From contig CAVZKP010000020.1 in NCBI GenBank assembly GCA_963775875.1, forward strand, positions 1 through 64,000: DNA of 64,000 nt, written 5' to 3'. Source of the stretch: AP-15 sp963775875. Lineage in GTDB: Bacteria > Pseudomonadota > Alphaproteobacteria > ATCC43930 > CGMCC-115725. The position numbers and the translations under genes were made by a program. Below are positions 20,737-29,060 of the stretch, one piece after another. The notes beneath the pieces are model-generated. The model was not told where the DNA came from, did not search any database, and saw only the letters and a program-made list of their open reading frames with translations. Positions within the stretch are counted from its first letter, which is position 1. The number at the start of each line of letters is the position of its first letter.

Positions 20737-23681
20737 GCCGCCCCTCCCTGCCGACCGTGCCTCCCGCCGTAGCGCAGGATCTGCGGCAAGCGCGGCAGCG
20801 AAGGCGGATGCGCAACCGGCGCAAACGAAGGCGCGCTGGTGCCGGCTTCGATCGGCGCCGCACGCTCGATCCGCACCCGCAGATCGTACCACGCGGCCTG
20901 ACCGGTGATCGGGTCGGCATTGGCGTAACGGTAGCCGCCATCGGCCGGCAGCAATTCCGAGATCAGGTGGTTCAGCAGAAACCCCTTGCGGAATTCGGGT
21001 GCATCCGGATCGAGGTTCCAGGCGCCGGCACGCTTGCCGATGGCGTTCCAGGTCCACACCGTATCCGGATTGACCCCGTCCATCAGCCGGGTCGGCACCC
21101 GAACCCGGCCATGATGGCTCGACAGCCAGACCCAATCGTCCTCGGCGAGGCCGAGCGCGCGCCCGACCGCCCGGTTCACGAACAGCCGGTTGTAGCCGAT
21201 GATTTGGCGCAGCCAGGCGTTCTGCGAATGCCAGGAATGGTACATGTGCATCGGCCGCTGGGTCAGCGCGTGCAGCGGGAAGGTCTCGCGGTCGACCCGC
21301 GCTTCCTCGAACGGCATGTACCAGAACGGCAGCGGATCGAAATAGGTCGCGACCCGCTCGCGGTGACTCTCGGGCGGCACCACCCGGCCGTGACCTTGCG
21401 CGGCGAGGCGAAAACGCTGCAACGGCTCGACATAAAGCTGCAGCACGATCGGCGCCGCCGACTCGATAAACCCCATCGCCACCGCGTTGTCGAGATAGGC
21501 CTTGTTGGCGTGCTTGAAATAAAGCTGGTCGGCGGGCAGATGATGCTTCCAGAAGCAGCCATTGGCGACATAGCGCTCGAGCTGGTGCGGGTTCGGCGCG
21601 CCGCGGCCCACCCGGTCGCCCTCGGCGCCGCGCCAGCCGCCGAGCGAGCCGACCCCCGGCCGCCGCTCGTGATTGACGATATAATCGGAATAGCCGCCGG
21701 GGTAGCGCGGCCGCCCTTCCGGGGTGACAAAGGCCGGAAGCCCAAGCTTTGCACCCAGTTCGATCAACACGTCCTGGAACGGGCGGACGTCGCGGTCGGG
21801 AGTTAGGACCGGCTGGCGGATCGCGTCGCCCGGCCCATCGACCCCGCCGATCGGGCGGTCGAGCAGGGAAATGCAATCCCAGCGTTCGAGATAAGTCGTG
21901 TCGGGCAGCACCAGATCGGCATAGGCGACAGTCTCGGAGTAGTAGGCATCGGCATAGATGATCCGCGGAATGCGGTAGGCGCCGGTCGACTGGTCCTTAT
22001 CCGTCAGCATGCGCATGGTCTCGGCGGTGTTCATCGCCGAGTTCCAGGCGACATTGGCCATGTACATAAAGAGCGTATCGATCGGGTACGGATCGCCCTT
22101 CCAGGCGTTGGCGATGACCATGTGCATCATGCCGTGGGCGGCGATCGGCGCGTCCCATGAAAACGCCTTGTCGATGCGGCCGGGTTGACCGTCAGCGTCG
22201 AGGATCAGATCTTCGGGCGACATCGGGTAGCCAAGCGGGATACCCGGCAGCGGCTGCCCGGCAACCACCTGATCGGGCTTACCGGCCGGCTTTGGGCCCG
22301 GCGGACACGGTTTTGGGTGCGGCGACTTGTAGCGCCAGCCGCCCGGCACATCGATCGTACCGATCAGCATCTGCAACAGGTGCAAGGCGCGGCAAGTCTG
22401 AAACCCGTTCGAATGCGCCGAAATCCCGCGCATCGCATGCAGCGATACCGGGCGCCCGCGCATCGTTTCGTGTCGTCGGCCAGCCCAATCGGTCCACGCG
22501 ACCGGCAGCTCGATCTCCTCCTCGAAGGCGGCCTGGGCGATCTCGGCCGCCAACCGCCTGATCGTCGCAGCCGGGATGCCGCAGGTCTCGGCCACCAGTT
22601 CGGGCGCATAACGCGAATCGAGATAGCGCTCGGCCACCAGCTGGAACACCGGAACCGCGCGCCGGCCGTCGGGCAGCGCGGCTTCGCCAACCAGACGCGC
22701 CTCGACACCGGCCGCGGTCGCGCTCGCCAGTGACCCCGACGCTTCGAGCACCAGCGGCTCGCCAGCCTCGCTGCGGGCGAACAGACCGTCATCCGCCATA
22801 CCCGGAGCCTGGATCACCAGCCAGGCGGCGTTGGTGTAGCGCACCAGATAATCAGGATCGATCCGATCGGCTTCGAGCAATTCGTGGATCAACGACAAGA
22901 CGAAGAGGCCGTCGGTGCCCGGCCGGATCCCGACCCATTCGTCGGCGATCGCCGAATAGCCGGTGCGCACCGGGTTGACCGAGACGAATTTAGCGCCGCG
23001 CCGGCGCAGCCCCGACAGCGCGATCTTGATCGGGTTCGAATCATGGTCTTCGGCGACCCCGAACATCATGAAGAACCGGGTATGCTCCCAATCGGGCTCG
23101 CCGAACTCCCAGAAGCTGCCGCCAAGCGTGTACATGCCGGCCGCCGCCATATTGACCGAGCAGAACCCGCCATGCGCGGCGAAATTCGGCGTCCCGAACT
23201 GGGCCGCCCAATAGCCGGTCAAGGCCTGGCTCTGATCGCGGCCGGTGAAGAAGGCGAGCTTTTTCGGGTCGGTGGCGCGGATCGGCGCCAGCCACTCGAC
23301 CGCGGTCGCGATCGCCTCGTCCCACTCGATTTCGCGGAACACGCCGGAGCCGCGTTCGCCGACCCGCTTCAAGGGTTTGCGCAACTTGGCCGGCGATTGC
23401 TGCTGCATGATGCCGGAGGCGCCCTTGCCGCAGATCACGCCATGATTTACCGGATGATCGCGGTTGCCTTCGATGTAGCGGATGCCGCCGTCTTTCAGAT
23501 GGACTTTGATCCCGCAGCGGCAGGCGCACATGTAGCAGGTGGTGTATTTGACCTCGTCCGATACTTTCGGCGAGGTGTCGATGATTTCGTGCGGCGAAAA
23601 ATAGCCGCGGACGCGCTCGGCCAAGCTCACTCGGCCGCCGTGATCCGAAGCGCCGGGTAGCGTCTGTTGCTTCGTCCTCAC
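20733..23681 (-). CDS. soeA: Molybdopterin subunit of cytoplasmic sulfite dehydrogenase
   Basis: This bis-MGD oxidoreductase of the DMSO reductase superfamily is predicted to oxidise sulfite to sulfate on the cytoplasmic side. It has 982 residues, close to known SoeA. Cys ligands of a 4Fe-4S cluster lie at about 49, 52, 56 and 84 in TTCYMCACRCG and GVICGKGASG. Further words include KLAFFTGRDQSQALTGYWAA, AAHGGFCSVNMAAAGMYTLG, GVAEDHDSNPIKIALSGLRR, AMRGISAHSNGFQTCRALHL, DLVLPDTTYLERWDCISLLD, and the C-terminal MVW-type TVWTWNAIGKRAGAWNL. No twin-arginine signal is present, which fits SoeA rather than periplasmic relatives. The start ATG at 23681 lies 500 bases from ghrA, divergent. moaA, mobA and fdhD elsewhere in the window can supply its cofactor. 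Confidence 0.85.
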   Translation of the reverse strand: MRTKQQTLPGASDHGGRVSLAERVRGYFSPHEIIDTSPKVSDEVKYTTCYMCACRCGIKVHLKDGGIRYIEGNRDHPVNHGVICGKGASGIMQQQSPAKLRKPLKRVGERGSGVFREIEWDEAIATAVEWLAPIRATDPKKLAFFTGRDQSQALTGYWAAQFGTPNFAAHGGFCSVNMAAAGMYTLGGSFWEFGEPDWEHTRFFMMFGVAEDHDSNPIKIALSGLRRRGAKFVSVNPVRTGYSAIADEWVGIRPGTDGLFVLSLIHELLEADRIDPDYLVRYTNAAWLVIQAPGMADDGLFARSEAGEPLVLEASGSLASATAAGVEARLVGEAALPDGRRAVPVFQLVAERYLDSRYAPELVAETCGIPAATIRRLAAEIAQAAFEEEIELPVAWTDWAGRRHETMRGRPVSLHAMRGISAHSNGFQTCRALHLLQMLIGTIDVPGGWRYKSPHPKPCPPGPKPAGKPDQVVAGQPLPGIPLGYPMSPEDLILDADGQPGRIDKAFSWDAPIAAHGMMHMVIANAWKGDPYPIDTLFMYMANVAWNSAMNTAETMRMLTDKDQSTGAYRIPRIIYADAYYSETVAYADLVLPDTTYLERWDCISLLDRPIGGVDGPGDAIRQPVLTPDRDVRPFQDVLIELGAKLGLPAFVTPEGRPRYPGGYSDYIVNHERRPGVGSLGGWRGAEGDRVGRGAPNPHQLERYVANGCFWKHHLPADQLYFKHANKAYLDNAVAMGFIESAAPIVLQLYVEPLQRFRLAAQGHGRVVPPESHRERVATYFDPLPFWYMPFEEARVDRETFPLHALTQRPMHMYHSWHSQNAWLRQIIGYNRLFVNRAVGRALGLAEDDWVWLSSHHGRVRVPTRLMDGVNPDTVWTWNAIGKRAGAWNLDPDAPEFRKGFLLNHLISELLPADGGYRYANADPITGQAAWYDLRVRIERAAPIEAGTSAPSFAPVAHPPSLPRLPQILRYGGRHGRQGGAA

Positions 23682-24181
23682 GTCCTCGCCCCTTTATCCG
23701 ACGCCACCCGCCGGGCCGAAGCCGAGACGACCAGAACCAATGGCGTCGTCCGTCCGTCCAGATCGCGCCGAGGCAACACAACACGGATCATGGCCGATTG
23801 CAACACCGCCTCATGGGGTCGCGTAAGTCGCCTACCCGGTCGCTATCGCGGGCGGTCGCCGCGGGATTTATCGACGATGACTGGCTCGGGCGACGCCGGG
23901 TTGCAATCCTGCGGCATCATCATCGCATGATGGGAGACCCCGGATTCCCGCCGCACCTGAATGGCGATCGGGGCCCGCGCAGTCTCTCCCATGATCAACA
24001 GGTCGAGCAGCGCCGAATCATCGGTCAGCGCTCCCGAGCCTTGGCCGCCCAGCCACCGTAACGCGATCATTCTCCATAGCGAGCGCATCGACCGACCCCC
24101 CTTGGTGATGGCGCCGCGCTGATGGACCCGGAAGCGGGCCGCAATATGGCAGCGTCGCCATTTGTGCTATGACCGTCGGCG
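23682..24181. other. Divergent spacer between soeA and ghrA, possible small gene
   Basis: About 500 bases. A minus-strand open frame of 81 codons (24088 to 23843) reads MRSLWRMIALRWLGGQGSGA then LTDDSALLDLLIMGETARAP. It is co-directional with soeA and could be a small gene, but I recognise no family and the start lacks a clear ribosome site. Otherwise I see no motif. Confidence 0.3.
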
Positions 24182-25111
24182 ATGGCGCTGTTATTCCGCT
24201 CCTCGGTCGATTCCGCCGCGCGCTGGAGCGGCCAGCTCGGCCGGCTGATGCCCGGCCTCGACATCCGCATCTGGCCTGATATCGGCGATCCGGCAGAGAT
24301 CGATTACGCGCTGGTCTGGCGGCCCGAGCCGGGCCTGTTGGCCGCGCTGCCGAACCTCAAATTGATCCTGTCGCTCGGCGCCGGGATCGACCACATCCTA
24401 TGCGACCCCGATCTGCCCGCCGGCGTGCCGATCACCCGCCTCGTCGACCCGTATCTGACCGACGCGATGAGCGAATACGTCGTCTTGCAGGTGCTGCGGC
24501 TGCACCGCCACGATCTCGACTACCGCGCCCAGCAGCAGGCCGGGATCTGGCGCGAACTGCCGCAGAAAAACGCCGGGGAAAGGCCGGTCGGCATTCTCGG
24601 CTTTGGCGAGATCGGACAGGATGCCGGCCGCAAGCTCGCCGCGCTGGGTTTTCCGGTTTCCGGCTGGAGCCGGCATGAAAGAACAGTCGCCGGCTTTTCA
24701 AACTTCGCCGGCCCGGCCGGTCTGCCGCAGCTCCTCGCCCAGACGGAAATCCTTGTCTGCCTGTTGCCGCTGACCGAGGAGACGCAAGGCATTCTCAACG
24801 CCCGCACCTTCGCGGCGCTGCCCCGAGGGGCTGGCTTGGTCAATGCCGGCCGCGGCGCCCATCTCGTCGAGGAGGATCTGATCCCGGCGCTCGATTCGGG
24901 GCAGCTTTCGGCCGCGGCCCTCGACGTCTTCCGCGAAGAACCGCTGCCGCCGGGTCACCCGTTTTGGCAACATCCGCGCATCCTGGTGACCCCGCACATC
25001 GCCGGCATCACCAATCCGCAGACCGCCGCCCCGATCATCCTCGACAACATCCGCCGCTTCGAAGAAGGCCGCCCGCTCCTCAACCAAGTCGATCCCGCGC
25101 GGGGGTATTGA
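24182..25111 (+). CDS. ghrA: Glyoxylate/hydroxypyruvate reductase A
   Basis: This cytoplasmic NAD(P)H-dependent D-2-hydroxyacid dehydrogenase reduces glyoxylate to glycolate and hydroxypyruvate to D-glycerate. It has 309 residues. The N-terminal catalytic part contains LKLILSLGAGIDHIL and the helix LTDAMSEYVVLQVLRLHR. The nucleotide-binding Rossmann motif is VGILGFGEIGQDAG. LVNAGRGAHLVEEDLIPALD carries the catalytic Arg, DVFREEPLP the Glu, and VTPHIAGITNP the His. The tail ends LLNQVDPARGY. The last 91 bases reappear at 25592-25682. The start ATG at 24182 gives the usual MALLFRS opening. Confidence 0.88.
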   Translation: MALLFRSSVDSAARWSGQLGRLMPGLDIRIWPDIGDPAEIDYALVWRPEPGLLAALPNLKLILSLGAGIDHILCDPDLPAGVPITRLVDPYLTDAMSEYVVLQVLRLHRHDLDYRAQQQAGIWRELPQKNAGERPVGILGFGEIGQDAGRKLAALGFPVSGWSRHERTVAGFSNFAGPAGLPQLLAQTEILVCLLPLTEETQGILNARTFAALPRGAGLVNAGRGAHLVEEDLIPALDSGQLSAAALDVFREEPLPPGHPFWQHPRILVTPHIAGITNPQTAAPIILDNIRRFEEGRPLLNQVDPARGY

Positions 25112-25200
25112 ACGGTTGCGCAATGCCGCGGGCGACGCCAAGTTCTGCTTAGCTAAGCGGTACGAACCAATCAGATGGCTCCCGTCGCAGGCCATAACAT

Positions 25201-25277
25201 CGAGATTGCTTCGTCGCTGTGCTCCTCGCAATGACAGCCACTTACGGCGTCATTGCGAGCGTAGCGAAGCAATCTCG
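25201..25277. repeat. REP-like palindromic intergenic repeat
   Basis: Left arm CGAGATTGCTTCGTCGCTGT with GCTCCTCGCAATGAC (25201-25235). Right arm GTCATTGCGAGCGTAGCGAA with GCAATCTCG (25249-25277). The outer 14 and 9 bases of the arms are exact reverse complements. The middle differs by a few bases. The GTCATTGCGAG...GCAATC type is a widespread bacterial intergenic palindrome. It lies 90 bases after ghrA and 45 bases before the antitoxin gene. Confidence 0.8.
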
Positions 25278-25321
25278 ATGACCGGCACGGTATCAAGCGT
25301 CAAATTCGTACCACTGATTGA

Positions 25322-25576
25322 ATGACCAAGGAGGGCCGTTCGTTGGACGACACCGTCCCGGTTCATGTTGCCAAGACGCAGCTGTCAAAGCTTCTTGCGC
25401 GGGTCGAAGCCGGCGAGGTGATCACGATTGCCCGCGGGCGAACGCCGGTCGCCAAGTTGGTGCCGGCCATACGCAAAGGAAAGCGCGAATTCGGGGCAAT
25501 GCGCGGCAAATTCAGTATCGGTCCCGAGTTTTTTGATCCCTTGCCCGATGACGAGCTGGATCGATGGGGTCGATAA
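25322..25576 (+). CDS. Phd/YefM-family antitoxin without a toxin
   Basis: An 84-residue protein, MTKEGRSLDDTVPVHVAKTQ then LSKLLARVEAGEVITIARGR and TPVAKLVPAIRKGKREFG. The AKTQLSKLL-(x)-RVEAGE-(x)-ITIARG pattern is the Phd/YefM DNA-binding domain. The C-terminal part (FSIGPEFFDPLPDDELDRWG) is the type that usually blocks a VapC or PIN toxin. The next gene would normally be that toxin with a 1 to 4 base overlap. Here the DNA instead turns into a copy of the ghrA tail, so the toxin is missing. A ribosome-like AAGGAGG lies inside the first codons, so the TTG at 25343 is an alternative start. Confidence 0.75.
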   Translation: MTKEGRSLDDTVPVHVAKTQLSKLLARVEAGEVITIARGRTPVAKLVPAIRKGKREFGAMRGKFSIGPEFFDPLPDDELDRWGR

Positions 25577-25591
25577 CGCTTGCGATTGCGC

Positions 25592-25682
25592 GACCGCCGC
25601 CCCGATCGTCCTCGACAACCTCCGCCGCTTCGAAGAAGGCCGCCCCCTCCTCAACCAGAGCGATCCGGCGCGCGGCTATTGA
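25592..25682 (+). repeat. Duplicated 3' end of ghrA
   Basis: This stretch of 91 bases matches 25021-25111 at 82 of 91 positions by my count, with no gap. It encodes TAAPIVLDNLRRFEEGRPLL then NQSDPARGY and a TGA, against the ghrA end TAAPIILDNIRRFEEGRPLL then NQVDPARGY. No other part of ghrA is repeated. Most differences are silent or conservative, so the extra piece comes from a related functional gene rather than from a recent copy. Confidence 0.9.
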
Positions 25683-25747
25683 AAGGCGGCGAACGGCCCC
25701 TCGCCACGCGCCGTCGGCGGGGGGCGTAGTTCACGGCGGCCGGGTCG

Positions 25748-26356
25748 CTAAAGACGGGGATGATCCGCCCGTCGAGCGGTCGCGCGCGCTTTTGCCTGCT
25801 CTATACGTTCCTTTATGTTATCTTTTAGCGCCTCGGCGAAGTCGTAATAACGCAGGGCATCGGTCGATGTGATGCTATCGGGAAAGAGCACCGCCTGATT
25901 TCTGAGTACTAGAAGCTCTTGGACAACAGGTTCCTCATCAGGAAGCAGTAACACGTGCAATCGGGCTTGATCCAAATATGCGAGAAGGTTTCGGTTACCG
26001 CCGATCCCGGCTCCTGGCTGGACTGTTTCAACGGCTCCATAGAGCGTTTCCAGTAATCTAAGCCACGCCTGAGAAACAACGTAAGCTGGCGGCAGCTTGG
26101 ACAGTTCCGAGCGGATTTCAATTTTCTCTGGTCCTTGTGGGGCCGTGATCTCCTCGCCTTCAGGTGCGGGCAGTCTCTTCTCCTCGACCTCCTGAAGACC
26201 AGCCTTAAACTTTTGCCCCGCGACCTCGACCTCCATTGTCTTTAACCGATCAAGCAATGCTGCGAGCTTAGGTCGGAATAGGAAGAGCGCACCCAGGACG
26301 ACGCCAGGCCAAGCCAGCGATTTGATGATATCCGCGGCGAACGTCAGCCAACCCAT
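25748..26356 (-). CDS. Single-pass membrane protein of unknown function
   Basis: A protein of 202 residues starting MGWLTFAADIIKSLAWPGVV then LGALFLFRPKLAALLDRLKT. One transmembrane segment lies near residues 10-28. A charged, helical cytoplasmic part (MEVEVAGQKFKAGLQEVEEK, then a long region ending KERIEQAKARATARRADHPR) follows. The open frame extends upstream to 26461, but the ATG at 26356 places the membrane helix at the very N-terminus and is preferred. It follows, on the same strand, the other membrane protein at 26480-27316, with 124 bases between them. I do not recognise a family. The base composition is a little lower in GC than in the neighbours. Confidence 0.6.
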   Translation of the reverse strand: MGWLTFAADIIKSLAWPGVVLGALFLFRPKLAALLDRLKTMEVEVAGQKFKAGLQEVEEKRLPAPEGEEITAPQGPEKIEIRSELSKLPPAYVVSQAWLRLLETLYGAVETVQPGAGIGGNRNLLAYLDQARLHVLLLPDEEPVVQELLVLRNQAVLFPDSITSTDALRYYDFAEALKDNIKERIEQAKARATARRADHPRL

Positions 26357-26479
26357 GAGGGAGACTGTGCCCGAAAGGCAAAGCTGCGTCACGCCGCGCG
26401 CAACCCGGCGCGTTCTTGTTAAGGTCGATTTTAGAAAATTGCGGTGACGTTTACACGGCAACGCGGGGTGTGGAGCACA

Positions 26480-27316
26480 TCATCGTTGAAATCCTGCTCT
26501 AACCCATCTGACAATCCATACAGTTATATACGCGAAAAGCCAACCAAGAAACACCGGCTCAAATCCGAATAATGGCAGTTCACTTTTCCAGTCCTCTCGG
26601 GTTGAAGCCCGATATTCTGTGAGTTCATTATCCATCTCTTTTTGGCACCCGCCAGTATCGTGAGGTGATATACGCAAGCACGCGTCGAGGCTAGCTACGG
26701 CAGCGCGCATGTCACGGTTGGAATCAATGACAATTACGGCTAAGCCACTCCCCACAATCCACAACAGCGATAACACTATGCCAAGCCGCTGCCAGCCACC
26801 AACGCGCAGGACGCGTGGTTGTTTTCGATATTCTTCTTTGCGAATATCTCCCTTCTTTGCTTCATCCTTTACTTTATCCCATTCATTTTTGAGAAGCACT
26901 TGGCTAGCAGCGACTAATTTATCTAAGGCGTTTTTACAAACATCGATATTGAGCTGGTGTGTCAGGTTAACAATTTCGTCTAGTGATTCCATAATTTCCT
27001 TGTCATCCGTAGGATTGAGTTGGAGCTTGATCAGGTAACGGAGGTTGTCTAGCTCACGAACAATCTCTTGGCCTTTGTCCGTGCGGTCTTCTTTTCTAGG
27101 TACTATCGAATAGGCAAAATAATGAATTAAGCCTGAAAAGGCAGAAATATTGCCCCGGAGGTTACCAATCCACTTAACCCTTTCTGCGGTAACGGTGTTG
27201 ATGAACACAGTTCGACGACTAATCCTATAGTTAATGAAGCCAGCCCAAATACCGACAGCAAGAGTGAAAACCGCAGCTAAAAGCGAAATCCAAAGGGATA
27301 GAGTGCTAGCGTCCAC
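26480..27316 (-). CDS. Membrane protein of unknown function with helical insert
   Basis: A protein of 278 residues if the GTG at 27316 is used (VDASTLSLWISLLAAVFTLA). This start overlaps the resolvase-remnant stop by 11 bases and puts a membrane helix at residues 5-27. A soluble helical part follows (FINTVTAERVKWIGNLRGNI, then a charged region to EEYRKQPRVLRVGG). Then come a second membrane helix (LGIVLSLLWIVGSGLAVIVI) and a C-terminal one (FLGWLFAYITVWIVRWVRAG). The coding sequence is clearly AT-richer than the flanking genes, which suggests recent transfer. I know no function. The layout of paired membrane proteins beside a recombinase fragment is compatible with a defence or island cargo gene, but that is only inference. 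Confidence 0.6.
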   Translation of the reverse strand: MDASTLSLWISLLAAVFTLAVGIWAGFINYRISRRTVFINTVTAERVKWIGNLRGNISAFSGLIHYFAYSIVPRKEDRTDKGQEIVRELDNLRYLIKLQLNPTDDKEIMESLDEIVNLTHQLNIDVCKNALDKLVAASQVLLKNEWDKVKDEAKKGDIRKEEYRKQPRVLRVGGWQRLGIVLSLLWIVGSGLAVIVIDSNRDMRAAVASLDACLRISPHDTGGCQKEMDNELTEYRASTREDWKSELPLFGFEPVFLGWLFAYITVWIVRWVRAGFQR

Positions 27317-27571
27317 CTGCTGCGAGCCTCGAAATCGTGCTCTTTCCCACGTCGTAGCTGCGGGCGAGTTCGGCAAGGGTGGCTCCTTCGGCCCGCCGCC
27401 GCCGTGCTTCGGCCTTCTGCGCGTCGGTCAGCTTCGAGGGTCGGCCCATGTGCTGCCCGCGCTTCTGCGCCCGGCTGCGGCCATCGGCGGTGCGGGTGCG
27501 GATAAGGTCGCGCTCCACGTCGGCCAAGCCGCCTAGGACGGCAATCAGCGCCAAATCGCCGGTTCTGGTGA
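27306..27571 (-). pseudogene. C-terminal remnant of a Tn3-type resolvase/invertase
   Basis: The minus strand reads TRTGDLALIAVLGGLADVER then DLIRTRTADGRSRAQKRGQH, MGRPSKLTDAQKAEARRRRA and ELARSYDVGKSTISRLAAGG. This is the end of the catalytic domain (long helix E) and the helix-turn-helix domain of small serine recombinases. The N-terminal part with the catalytic serine is absent. The remnant begins within 10 bases of the end of the M17 aminopeptidase gene and ends where the AT-rich membrane gene begins. It therefore marks the right edge of an inserted segment. Confidence 0.8.
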
Positions 27572-27578
27572 CCCCCCG

Positions 27579-28965
27579 CTAACCGAACCGGCTGCGCGAT
27601 GTGGGCGTAGAGGGCGCGCAGCGCGGTCGCTTCGGCGCCTTCGGGGCGGCCGGGGCGGCTCTGCGGGTTCCACGCCATCACGTCGAGATGCGCCCAAGGG
27701 ATACCGGGCTCGACAAATTCCTGCAGATAGAGTGCCGCGGTAATCGCGCCGGCGTGCGGCGATTCCGACACGTTGTTGAGGTCGGCGATCTTGCTGTCGA
27801 TCATCTTCCGGTAAGGCCGCCACAACGGCATCCGCCACATCGGGTCGGCCTCGGCTTCGGCCGCGTCGAGCAGCCCGCGGGCGAGCGCCTCGTCGTTGCA
27901 GAACAGCGCCGCCAGCTCCGGGCCGAGCGCCACCCGCGCCGCCCCGGTCAAGGTCGCCATGTCGATCAGCAGCGCCGGCTTCTCGGTCGCCGCCTCGGCC
28001 AGCGCATCGCACAGGATCAGCCGGCCCTCGGCATCGGTGTTGCCGATCTCGACGGTCAGCCCCTTGCGGGTGCGGATGATGTCCATCGGCCGCATGGCAT
28101 TGCCGGACACCGAATTTTCGACGCAGGGCAGCAGCACGCGCAGCCGCACCGGCAGCTTCGCGTCCATGATCGCCTGGGCGAGGCCGAGCACGATCGCCGC
28201 TCCGGCCATGTCCTTTTTCATCAGCCGCATGCCCGAGGCGGGTTTGAGGTCGAGCCCGCCGCTGTCGAAGCACACCCCCTTGCCGACCAAGGTCACCTTG
28301 GGCGCTGACGGCTCGCCCCAGACGATATCGACCAGGCGCGGCGCGCGCGTGCTGGCGCGGCCGACGGCATGGATCGTCGGATAGTTCTCGGCGAGAAGCG
28401 CGTCGCCGACGATCACCCGATGGCAGGCGCCGGCAGCTTCGGCGACCTGCACCGCCGCCGCTGCGAGTTCTTCGGGCCCGAGATCTCCGGCCGGCGTATT
28501 GACCAAATCGCGGGCCAGGAACACGGCGCTGGCGAGCCGCTCGACCCGGCCATGATCGGCGCCTTCGGGCCAGACCAATGCGGCCGCGGCGCGGCTCTTG
28601 GCGTGGTAGCGGGTAAAGGCATAGGTGCCGAGCGCCCAGCCGAGCGCGAGCTGTGTCGGATCGGCGCCGTCCGGAACGGCTTCGAGCCGATAGCTTCCCT
28701 CCGGCAACGCCTCGGGCAGCCCGGCGAGCGCCCAAATCGCCTGGGCATTCTCACCTCCCTCGCCCAGGCCCACCAGAACCTCGGCGAGCCCACCCCTCTC
28801 CCCCGGCACCAAGGCGAGCTTGCCGGCATCGGCCGAAAAGCCGATCGCCCGCAGCCAGTTGCGCTGATGTTCCGGTGCCCCTTCGAGCCAGGGCGCAAGC
28901 CGGTCTTTGGTCACTGCAGCGATCGGGATCGCACCGCCGGTCTCGTCGATCAGGGAAAAATTCAT
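27579..28965 (-). CDS. Leucyl aminopeptidase family protein (M17), end frameshifted
   Basis: A cytoplasmic dimetal aminopeptidase of about 460 residues. Metal and catalytic motifs are VGKGVCFDSGGLDLKPASGM, KKDMAGAA and NTDAEGRLILCDALAEAA. The order is that of peptidase M17, with an N-terminal macro-like domain (MNFSLIDETGGAIPI). The true start is probably the ATG at 28965. The expected family ending after SRPGRPEGAEATALRALYAH is a short basic-aromatic tail. One extra base near 27,590 would hide an RFG-stop ending at 27,579. As written the frame reads on into the resolvase remnant until 27,277. I take the shorter end as real. Confidence 0.82.
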
Positions 28966-29060
28966 CGGTCGTCTCGCGATCATATCGTTGCGGGATAGAA
29001 TGACCCGGTCGCGGCGGAATGCAAAGAGCAGCCGGCGCTCCGATCATTTTTGAGGTGGTG

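Noticed and set aside
20757..23660. Long open frames (up to 349 codons) on the plus strand opposite soeA
   Set aside because: They are shadows of the high-GC third codon position of soeA. No motif or ribosome site is visible.
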